From positions 1,721,144 to 1,785,143 of the forward strand of contig NMRA01000004.1 of assembly GCA_002633005.1 (NCBI GenBank): 64,000 nt of DNA, in the 5' to 3' direction. Shown here one piece after another: positions 49,001-61,000 of this stretch; positions within the stretch are counted from its first letter, which is position 1; each line of letters opens with the position of its first letter. The DNA is from Phoronis australis (Eukaryota > Phoronida > Phoronidae). The notes beneath the pieces were generated by a model. That model ran no database searches. It saw nothing but the letters and a program-made list of their open reading frames with translations, and was not told the DNA's origin. A program made the position numbers and the translations under genes.

Positions 49001-52000
49001 ATTTTGACTTGGTTACACAAAATGTTGACTTTGCTCAGGCTATACAATATTGTAATGTTCACCATTTAAAGTTTTTTCCTAACCCATGTTGAACAGGGAA
49101 TCTGAGTAAAACTATTTTATTAAACAAGCAAAAATTGAGCCCAGCACCTTTTACCTTTGCCAAATATGGAACTAAAGATTGCATTCAACATCATTTTAGG
49201 TAAAATGAAACTAGAGGGCAGTATGGCCCAGAAACTCGATCAGCTTGATAAGAGAGAGACAGAGTTGTTGTCTGAGCTACAGAAGGTGACAGGGTCAGCC
49301 AAGAAGTTGAAGGAGGATAGACTACATTACAGGAAGCAGGCTGATGAGAAGGAGTGAGTACACAGCTGATAGGCATGATATGGCTGGTAACTGACCTTTG
49401 TAGGTCTACATATGGCTGGTAACTGACCTTTGTAGGTCTACATTTGCCTGGGACTCCACTTCATTAACGTTAAAGTTGCAATAAAGTTGGGCTCCATCGT
49501 TGAAACTTAGTTTTACTTTAAACCACTTACTGCTGTAAAATTCATCTCAGCTGGTTCCTCCCTCAGAGGAGACGTTATTTTAGGTGTCGCAAAGAATTGT
49601 CATCTTGTTGCTGCTCATAACCGTGTTCAGTGACTAAAATGCCATTACCGTTACAAGTTATCTTGAAGAGCCAGAACTTGAGCAATTCAAAGCTCAAAAA
49701 CAATTTCAAAGCAATTTCATAACACTAAGTGGTCTAAATCTGTTTTTGTGACAGAAGGCAAATTTATAGTTGCTTTAGATGCTTGATAATACTGCCATCT
49801 GACCTCCATGGATCATGTTTCAGTTGACACTATCCATGGACTTGTTAGACAGCTTCCTGTCATTCTTGCAGTCAGCTTTATTGCATGTGCACAACATGAG
49901 ATACCATCAAACCTTTTTGTTTACAGTGCGCAACACGAGATACCATCAAACCTTGTGGTTTACTGTGTACAACATGAGATACCATCAAACCTTGTGGTTT
50001 GCTGTGCACAACATGAGATACCATCAAACCTTGTGGTTTACTGTGCACAACATTATATACCATCAAATCTTGATGTTTACTGTGCACAACATGAGATACC
50101 ATCAAACCTTGTGGTTTACTGTGTACAACTTGAGATACCATCAAACCTTGTGGTTTGCTGTGCACATGAGATACCATCAAACCTTGTGGTTTACTGTGCA
50201 CAACATGAGATACCATTAAACCTTGATGTTTACTACAAGAAGGTGATGTAAATGGGTGTCGACTTCTTGAAGTGTGAAAAACTTGAAGACAGTGAATGGC
50301 ATTTGATTTATGAAATGGAGGTTTGTTGTTTTTTGTCCAAATTCAAGTGGGTCACATGTTTTGACTAGGGGCTCATTGTAGTAAGTACTACTATTAATTG
50401 TAACTTCTACCTAACAGTAAAGAAATCAAGAAACTGAAGAGAGAGATAGATGATCTCCATGTGGAACTGCAAACATTCTATGACCGAGACAAGAGCGCCC
50501 CACCCAAGATTAGTCCAAGGAGGCCAAAAGCAAACAGGTAAGTCGTATGTGGTTCAATGGTACAATGAGAGACCAAGGCATGTCTGCCAATTATAATTGT
50601 TAGTGACAAACCAGTTCCATTAAAGTGTACACAACATGACTCTAGTACCTCAAAACAAATTTTATTATTATATCTTACTTGATTTCAGTGCCTTTAGTGC
50701 ACAGCTCATAAAGAAACACGCAAAAATTGAAAAAATAATAATTATGTACAGCGTCATGGGTTGAACCCAAGTCGTTCGCCATACTGTTCGGATCAGAGAC
50801 AAAGTGTATAGAGTGAAGAGAAAGCAAAGTACATTTAGCATCGAGAAGGTTTGTAGAGGAATCAAAAGATGTGTTTCCGGAGGCTGCAGCAACAGCAGCC
50901 AGGCGGAGAACGTCTCGGTGTTGTGAAGGACACCAAAGTTGCGCAGAAGTGGCATCGCTTCGCGTGCCGAATGAGAGTGTGGGACCTCATCGTGGACCAA
51001 GCGATTCGGTCTGGGGCCACTCTGTGTTCTACCCACTTTGAGGACTCGTGTTTCAACTCCAGTCACAGGAGATGTTACGATGAAGGCCTGGTTCAATAAA
51101 GGACAATATTTATCATTCAGAAACATCCGCTCTTAATTCAGGATCGTCTGTTGGACGACTGGGTTGACTCGCCGAGCCCAATTCTCTCGCGGGAGGATCC
51201 AGTTCATAAGGCTCAAAGTAGAAAAGTACGCAGCCGGAAGCACATTAAACTTGTTCTCACTTTCGTGCAACCCCATTTCCTCATCCTGGCCACCATACCC
51301 GTAAGTTTCTTCATAGTATTCATTCAATTCTTGCTCATAATCGTCGTCGCTTTCAAATTCACTGCTCTCCGCCATTGTTCAATGCTAGTCACTGATCTCT
51401 TGTGTTCAACCCATGACGTCACATGGCGGGAAATGTGAAAATTGGCAAAATTGAAAGAAAAATCAAAATTTCGAGCTAATTACACAAAATAAACATGGGT
51501 TTAGCTAAATTTTACGTCATACATTTATTCTGTGGCCACCGGTAATTCAAAATGTGCAAAAATCCATGGTGTGTACTGTTTAAAACTACTGCTTTTATTT
51601 GAGGATGCAACTCATGTGTCACTCATGGTTAACTCTAGATTGAGTCACAAGATCAATATACTTTAAATGTTATTATAATGAGAAAACACAAGTATCAGAT
51701 TAGTTCAGTTTGCATTCAAGTGGAGTATAGTTGCAGTTGACTATCTTTTCCATGGGAGGTTACTTAGTACTATGTATCATCGTAGAATCAACTTATTACC
51801 TCTTAAATAACTGATTACCTTTGTAGCACTTACAAAGGTGTCGTATTTTGAAAACCTCTTTGTTGCCTGTTATTTATTGGAGAAAGGAAAGCTGGTTCTC
51901 AAAATGTGGATTCCGTGTAAACGATGAATACCTTCGTGCTGCCTTTTCCTGATGCCAGCTTACTTCACAGGAGAGACTCCAAGGAGAGCATCGTCAGTTA

Positions 52001-55000
52001 TACATCTGCAAGGTCAGAAAACCGTGCCGAGGTGCAGCGAGAGAGAGAACGACAGAAAAGGATTGAAGAGTTTCAGCAGAACAGAGCAGCCAAGAGTATC
52101 CAGAGAGGCTGGAAGGACAGGCAGAGACGGATTGAGGAAGATGAGGTATTGCTATTGGTGTTAATGTTAGCACTTGTTGTCTTCAGATAGAGGTGTCACT
52201 GTTGGTGTTTATCTTGGGAAATGTGTTCACATATTGATTGAAACTGTTTGTGTAAAAGTGTGTTTCCTTGTTAGTTAAGCCAATTACGCTCTTGTGTCAT
52301 TAAATCCACATGCTGTGCCATCTTTGATAAACGTCAGCTTGGGTAATGTTTTGAGGTGGAACCCCTATAGTCCACTGACTGCTCCATGGGGAGAGTCGGT
52401 GCCACAAAATTGACTTATTCCATTTTGAAATATTCAGTTTTGGTTTGGCCTAATTAGCGCTACATGGGACTTAAGACAGTATAATAATAATAATGTGAGA
52501 CCAAGGTCATTACAGTACTCCTTTTATATTATCACCTGTTTTTACATGGCTTAGTCACTTAGTCATGTGACAACACCTATTAACATTTTTTTGAGATGAC
52601 AGGCTGTGAAATATACAAGGTCGTTGGGCATGTGTGATAGCTTGAAATGTACATGTAGTTCATTTAGCTCAACATTAGTTCCTGAGCTTTCTTTGAATGC
52701 TGGGAATGCTTGGCCCAATTTTGGATGCACTGGATCATTGGAAATGAACCTGCCACACTATTTTTCTCTTACAAAATCAATATGTGAACACAATATGATT
52801 AGTTTGATAGTGACGTAGTCGAATGGTGTGGTAACTATTTTCAGATTTTGTTGCATCTGGCCTTAATTTGTTGTTGTGCCAACCCATATCTTTACCTAGT
52901 TTTTTTAATTTGCATTTATTTTGAAACCACACCTTTTATTTTTCTGATTTCTTCTATCTTTACCTTCAATCTCATCCACACGCAGACTTTCCCTAGGACA
53001 ATTTGCACTAGTGCAACTTACCTGACTTAAATTGAGCGTCCACACACACATTTCCAATAACTAGCGTGAGGTGGAACTTGTTGCTCTGTGCATGACAATG
53101 AACAACTGATGCGAATACGGCACGCAAAAGAAGACCCGTCGCTATGTAACCACAGCTATAATTGCTTTCGCCAGGTTTGCGGCCACACAGCTATTAGAAG
53201 TGCCACAAGTTTCCCTAGAACAAGTTACCCTACCTTGATAAAGTGGAATAAGTTGTCACATTGGAGAATGTTGCACTAGTTTAAGTAGCATCCAGACTGC
53301 CCCCAAACCTAGTGACAACTCATTCTAGTGGTAGAATGTTGCACTAGTTTAAGTAGCATCCAGACTGCCCCCAAACCTAGTGACAACTCATTTCAGTGGT
53401 AACTTGTTCTAGGGTAAGTCTGCGTGTGGACGGCACTCTAATTTCACTAATAGTGTGTATGTTATTGATTTATCTGATTTCATCCTTGCATCATTTTCAT
53501 CCAGACTAATAAAGTGCAAGACTTTCTACAAACTCGCTCGGCCATTAAAATCCAGCGTGCATGGCGATCTCATAACAAAGCTAATGAGGTAGACTATGTA
53601 CTGTTAACTTTGTTTCCAGTTAACATAATGCTGTCTTACTTATCCCTGTATTCACAACTTTCCATTTCATTTGCTTGGACTGTATTCCTTTAGTTCATAA
53701 GCGTTTACAACACTCAACAATGCTCTAGGTAATCATTACTGGTTTATTAAATAAGCTCACCAATATTTTCATGTGCTCATGTGACTATGATTTGCTTTGC
53801 ATATGTTTTATCCTGTTTGTAATTATCGTACTGGACTTTTTAATTTGCTTATTGTGTTTTTGCTTCTAAATGTTGCGGGTTGTTTAATTGATTGTGGCAG
53901 GATAGAGCATGGCGCCATCGGCGAGATGTTAAAGTGGAGGCATTCCGCGAAGATCGAGCAGCTAGAAAAATCCAGAATGGCTGGATTAGTTATCAGTCTC
54001 GCAAACGTGACGCAGAGTTAGATGACGTATGTAGCCGAGTGCTGCTTGTGTCCGTAACTTGATGTGTATCCATGTGATCTGTGTGTGTCAGTTAACATCA
54101 TAAATATGCACCTTGCCTGCTGCTTAGAGCTTATTGTTACTGAAGCTCTCTGAACAAAGCCCTCTTTTGTTGCTTTCTTACCAATACCTCCACTCCCCTG
54201 TTTTGAGAAATTTCTGTAAATGGAAAAGAGTAACTCCAAGACTCCAGCCATCGCAACTCCACTACAATGGATAATGATGAATCCAGTGTAATCGCTACAA
54301 TGGTGGAGAATTGGTTGTTTATCTCAAATGCATTTCTCACTATTAATTTGCGGGTACGATTCAGCTACACCATCTGGTGTTTAATCCAGAAAACTAATAA
54401 TAACTCTAGTGGGAAAGGGAAATGGGAAAGGTAATGAGGAGTTGTGATGGAGTTCAGATAGACTGGAAAAGTGACATTTAACACAACAGTGTTTTCTCGT
54501 TTGATTTTGTGTACCCCTTTGGATGGACATATGCTGTTATAAGAGACCTCTTGTGGCACTTTTAGTGCTCATCTCCATTAATAATTGATGTTTAATGTTA
54601 GTCTTATTGTTCAACATAAAATTTGTCCTGTTTTGCTTATGACCTTTCAAACCAGTTTCCAAATCTCTTTCTGTAATTTCACAATATGTCTGATGACATT
54701 TTCCTACCTTTTTGTTGTTAACTAATGGTCACATGACCTCAGAAATTTCTTTATTCAGAATTCAGATAGTCTCATTGTTTGAGGAGACATTGTGGCCTAG
54801 TGGGATAAGTGTCCACTTCTTTTGCTTAATAAGGTCGTGGGTTCAAATCCCACGAGGGCATACTGCTAGACCCTTGAGCTCAATTTTAACCACATATTAA
54901 TAAAGCATAAAAATAGTTCCAGGTGATCAGTGCAATGGGTCCACATGCGAGGCCTGCGCACATCTGGTGCAACATGTACCAGACCACCTGCAATTATTAA

Positions 55001-58000
55001 TTTTTATTAGTTGCATTTTTGAAAATCAATTTATTAAAATAATTATTTCTTTCAACCAAGACAAAATCTTTTAACTGTATTACTTAATTAACACCATTCC
55101 CCCATTTGTTTTAATATGTGTTTTGTACTCTGTTATGGTGCCCTTGAATTCCCATGTTTCCAGTTTTTAGGCCAAAAAAGCATAATTGGTTCTGGTCTCT
55201 GTTTTTTTAGTCAACTCAATGATGCAATATTTTATTTGCTCACTTTTGCAACAAGGAAAGTAAATCTGAGGCAAACAAAAATGATGCAGGATTTGTTTTA
55301 TTCTCATCACTTGTTGAACTATGGTGGTTATTTCAAACCTTGTTTACCCTTGCATACATGCTGTTTTGCAGCTTTTCAAAAAACATGAGATCTTGTTTGA
55401 AACTGATTAGTGCGAGTGTTTTTTTTTCTAATCTGTCAGTGCAGGTCTCAAAATGAGTTGGGGTTGGGGTTGAGAACACAAACAATGATGCTTTTTTGGC
55501 CTATACAAGTTGTACACTTTATATTTTTCACTCCTTTGTTAATACACCAGTCATATCAAATTACTGGTTTCATACTTTTTAAAGTCCCATGCAGCACTTG
55601 TTAAAACAAGTTGGCAGTGGTGAATGTTTCCTTTGAAGTAATTAATGAACTCCATTTGATCCATGCAGTTAAGAACACTAACTCTCTAATTAAAAAATGA
55701 AGCACAACAAAAGCAATGTTTGTCAGTGATGACACTGCACGAGGCTTAAATAACATTAATATTTACAACAATGTTAATTAAATCAATAACGAAATAAATT
55801 ATGCTTGTGTCACCACCAATATTGCACTTTTGACAAAGTGCTTCCTAACTTGTTAAAATCTGCAAACAGAACTTAAATAAGTATTCAGTAATTTCGTGAG
55901 TCATGCTTCGCAAGTAGAATAATGTGGTTTTATGCGTATCAGTAAGACATGAAATTTAAGAGGTCTTTTAGAGTTAGTAGTTTGAATACTACTGTTAAAT
56001 GGATACAACATTGATGCTTCTATGTTATTTGAATGCATATATTTATATGTTTCTGTCTGTGAAGTGTGCGAGTGAAAAATACTTCCACCCTGAGGGTTTT
56101 GTTTGCTAAACTTTGTCAAGAGGGTGAATGTTCATAGAAATAGTCGTAGGTGCCGATAGCCTAGTTTTAGTAACATTTAGTTTAGGGTTTAGTTTACTTG
56201 TTGCTTGTTGCTTGTTTTGCCATTAATTGCTAAGCAAATCTGCCAACAAATCTGTGTGTACGTGTGCATTACAAAAATGAGTGTCCTAAAATTCCTTATT
56301 GTACAAACTGTTTATTTATCAACTTTGGGTCTTCTCCTAAAATAGGGTTGTCTGATTTATCTGATAAAATGTTTTGAACAAGTATTGTGTATGCCATTAT
56401 GTGAAATGTGAATTAAGTACATTTTGTTCACAAACATCTGTTCATCAAGTCTCTAACACACCCTGGTAAAGATTACTTGTAACTCAGTGGCACTGTAGAC
56501 TCTCCTTTAATCGCCTGTGGTATTCCATGTTTCTTCCGTAAATAAATAAATTTTATTATTCCTCAATAATTTATACTTTTGTTTTTAGGCAGCTGAGACT
56601 ATTCAGTCTGCGTTACGTGGTCACAAGACACGACAAAAGCAGATGAACCGAGCTCGTACCCCAACTCCACGCAGGGAGCTGGATGATGGCCTGTGTGAGG
56701 AGGACGATGATGCAGCTGTTGAAACCATCCAATCAGCATTTAGAGGTCATAGGGCAAGAACACAGCAATTGAAACGTCCTCCCTCAAGGTCAAGGTTAGT
56801 TCCATTAATAAATTTTTTGACTCGTAAAAGACATGGTTTTGTCTCTATTGGTGCCTTTCGTTTTCTCTGTTAAATGTATGATGGCGTGCAACGTCCAGTT
56901 GGAGATCAATAAATGATGGAACAGACCAACGTGCGTCAAACTATGGTTGAGCTCATAGTGCTTATGGTGCTCTGTCTGTAAACTACTGCCAGTCTAATGG
57001 TCATGTACTCCTCCTAGGTGGTGGAGGTTGTCTGTAATCTACTGCCAGTCTAATGGTCATGTACTCCTAGGTGGTGGAGGTTGTCTGTAAACTATTGCCA
57101 GTCTAATGGTCATGTACTCCTCCTAGGGGGTGGAGGTTGTCTGTAAACTACTGCCAGTCTAATGGTCATGTACTCCTCCTAGGTGGTGGAGGTTGTCTGT
57201 AAACTACTGCCAGTCTAATGGTCATGTACTCCTCCCAGGTTGTGGAGGTTTCTAGGGCTTCTAGAAATTACTTTTTGTGCGTGCTATAAGGGATGAATTT
57301 TATTTTTGTGTTTTTTAATTCATTTACTAGTGTGTTTTCAAAATCTAAAAAGTTCCTGTATATAAAGTTAGACATTTTTGAGAAATTTAAGTTTAAAGAT
57401 ATGTAATAGTTGGATCTGTTAAAACAGTGTCCTTCGAATATTTGTCTACTGTCCACTCTAGTCCTTGAATTATGCAAGATCGTATGCATGTCTCGGTGTT
57501 GGCTTTCTTCTACTACCAAGTGCAGGGTCGTAAAGTGTCTTTTTGTTCACCTTGCCTGTTTCAGTGTTAGAGAAACATCTTCAAAAATATCCATTGATGA
57601 CGTCATAGTTAACACATTGCCAAAAGTTAGCATTTTCTACCAAAAATGTTTTTTCACAGGACACCAGAGGTAGTCAGTGATGAGGAAGAAGATGATGAAG
57701 CTGTGGAAACTATCCAATCAGCAGTGAGAGGACACTGGACCAGGAAACAAAATGCTGCCAGACCCAGGTATGGTGATCTGCAGGGATATTATGTTCCTCA
57801 ATGTGTTGCCTCTGTGATCAGTGACAAAACTCTGCTTCTCAGAAAGCGTCACAGTCTGTAGTGAGTCAAAATATATATTTTGCAAATTTGTAAATAAATA
57901 CAAANGGATCTGTTAAAACAGTGTCCTTCGAATACTTGTCTACTGTCCACTCTAGTCCTTGAATTATGCAAGATCGTATGCATGTCTCGGTGTTGGCTTT

Positions 58001-61000
58001 CTTCTACTACCAAGTGCAGGGTCGTAAAGTGTCTTTTTGTTCACCTTGCCTGTCTCAGTGTTAGAGAAACATCTTCAAAAATATCCAATGATGACGTCAT
58101 AGTTAACACATTGCCAAAAGTTAGCATTTTCTACCAAAAATGTTTTTTCACAGGACACCAGAGGTAGTCAGTGATGAGGAAGAAGATGATGAAGCTGTGG
58201 AAACTATCCAATCAGCAGTGAGAGGACACTGGACCAGGAAACAAAATGCTGCCAGACCCAGGTATGATGATCTGCAGGGATATTATGTTCCTCAATGTGT
58301 TGCCGCTGTGATCAGTGACAAAACTCTGCTTCTCAGAAAGCTTCACAGTCTGTAGTGAGTCAAAATATATATTTTGCAAATTTGTAAATAAATACAAAAT
58401 ATAGAAGAGCCTTGTTCTTCGAAACATGTGAATGCTGTGTATTATATATGGAAAAATCTCGCCAGTTTCGGACAAAGATAATTGCCAAAATAGACCTTTT
58501 TCGTTTTTTAAGTTTTCCAACTTTGTTGTGAATAGCCACATTTTTACATGTCCATCATATTGTGTCTTAAATAGATGACATTTTCCTATAATGCTATTTT
58601 CTTGGATATTCTTCTTTCTTCCCCCCCATAGCACTCACAACAGTGAATGGTATGAGCTAGGGCCCACTGCCTATTTGCCTTTTGGAATAATATTACATGA
58701 CTAATTTTTACTGGCCAAATGAATTCAGGGAACAGCCACTTGAAAATTATTGTTTCGTATATCTTCACTACCCTACAACTTATTAAATGTTCACTGCTAA
58801 TTGCTGTTATCTTGTAAAGATCTAGAACTAACAATCTGCTGCTTTGCTTACACTATGAAACATACGTTTCGAGATCGTGCGTCATATCCGCCTGTGTTGT
58901 GTTATGGCTTTTCTGTGTGTATGTGTGTGTACGCGTGCCAGTCTGTGTGTGTTTCTACACTGTGCATAACTTGAGTAAGCGAGGATGATAACCACTTATA
59001 ACTCATAGTTTGTTCAATTGGAAACTTGCTCAAGCTTCATGAAATTATCATTTTTTCCATAATTTCTTTCTTGAATAGATATCCTTTGCCTTTTCTGTTT
59101 GGGTTTATCCTTTCTGTTGCTGTTTCCCAGAACACCCTCTGTTGTTGGCAGTGGTGATGAAGATGAGGAGGCCATCTTGACTATTCAATCTGCTATGCGT
59201 GGTCACATGGCAAGGAGGCGTTATACTTCGCCGTATGTTTTATACTTTCTTTGGCGAAAATTAGATTAAGTTACATTCTGTTAAACATGTTTTGCCTGTA
59301 AAGATCATACGTTTATTCTTTCTGATAAGAAGCTTGGACTCCGTACACTTGAATTAAAACAGTGTTATCATTTCCACCTCTGTATGAGTGATTTCTAATT
59401 ACTTATCTAATAATAGTTTAGGTTGTTTTCTCACAGTGTGTGGATTTAGCTTCAACATTAGCTTCATCTCCACTCAATGACTTACTCTTTACGTATGATT
59501 TAGCCAGTCAACACTAACAAACATTATATCAAACTCAAAGGCTTTGGTTTGTGTTACCCCGTTCCACTGTTTTTCAGAAGCACAAGCCCTCGCGTCAGCT
59601 CGGCCCGAAGGTCATCGAGAGGTAAACAATGATTTTTCTGGATGTGTTAAAGTTAAATTACATATCCAATGACTCTTTTATTGCAGTTTTTAGTACCCAG
59701 TTCTCCCTACTCTGTCACTAGTTTTGTATGGGTAGATTTGATAACTTGATTGTTATAATATTTGATAACTTGATTGTAAGCTTAGTTTTGTCAACTGAAC
59801 TTTCCTGTAGCATTTTAATTATTGGCTGAATTTGTTGACCAGTATTTTAGTGGGGACAGATGTGTTCTCCATTAATGTATTCACTGTCGTAGATTATTGG
59901 CACGCGTTGTGATGCAACACAAAAGGTTGTGTGAACACTTAACAGCTATTTGGATTTGGAAACTGTTGTCACCTAGAATTAAAACTAAACCAGTAATGTA
60001 TAATATGTTTATTTTTGTGATTTAGGAAAACTTGACTCTGCAGGTGAGGAATTGGAGGATGAGGACAGTGATGAAATGATTGTATCAAGCTCCCGACGCA
60101 ACAGTGCACGAAGAAACCAGGAGGAGCAACCTTCCAGCGCCCGAAGGCCGTCATCTGCTAGGAAAGATTCACGTGACCATGATCATGACATTCGGGGATC
60201 ACGGCGATCATTGTCTGACCGAAAGAGTCCACGTGTTGATGAGGAAAACATCTCAAGCTCCAGGCACTCGGCTCGCAAGAGTCCGAGGGAAGAACAAGTA
60301 TCTAGTGCAAGACGACCATCTTCTGCAAGGAAAAGTCCCATCTCAACAAGCCGCACAAGTGTGTCCAGAGAGGTCTGTAAATCTTGAGTAGTGATATTGT
60401 TGCAGTCTTTGAAGGTGCAAAATTGTTAACTTGCAACTTCAATCACTGAACATGCTTAAACAGCGGCAGTGTTAAAATAACCCTGTTTAATTCTTAAAGA
60501 GGCTATAAACCTGCCTTTTATCACAAAAACTACTTTCGATTTACAACACTTACTGTCATGAAACTAGTCGCATATTGTCTTTCAGTCAAATTAGAAATTG
60601 TTTTAGAGTTTCACATGAACTGACAGTTAATTATAGCTAAACTTTACAAATTGGCCTGTCCCGGCATGTCATGTTATGCACCTAGCAGAGTATCAAGAAA
60701 TAACAAACTGTCAGTTCTTTGAAAACCCTGAATTTACTTTTCACATAAGTAAGAAACGAGTTGAGACCAATTTTATAGCAGTACATTGTCTAAGTGGAAA
60801 GACCACCTCTTAGATGGAACTTTGGTTTATAGCCACTGTGATTGCTTGGCAAAATTAGTTAGAAACACAATATACAGCAACGATGTGAATATAAAGTAGG
60901 TTGAAAATTGCCAAATGTTTTTAAGAACGAGTTTTGTGATGAAAATGATCTGCCTCAAGTCATTGAACCGTGTCCAGTAAGTATCGTGATGTGTTGGGGA

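Noticed and set aside
49808-50251. 147-aa repeat protein on + and a 112-aa mirror on -
   Set aside because: Both are products of a 39-bp tandem repeat in an IQCE intron that is open in several frames.
57412-58398. Genuine tandem duplication of an IQ exon
   Set aside because: The n at the junction, equal length, allele-level divergence and three similar cases in the window favour an assembly overlap.
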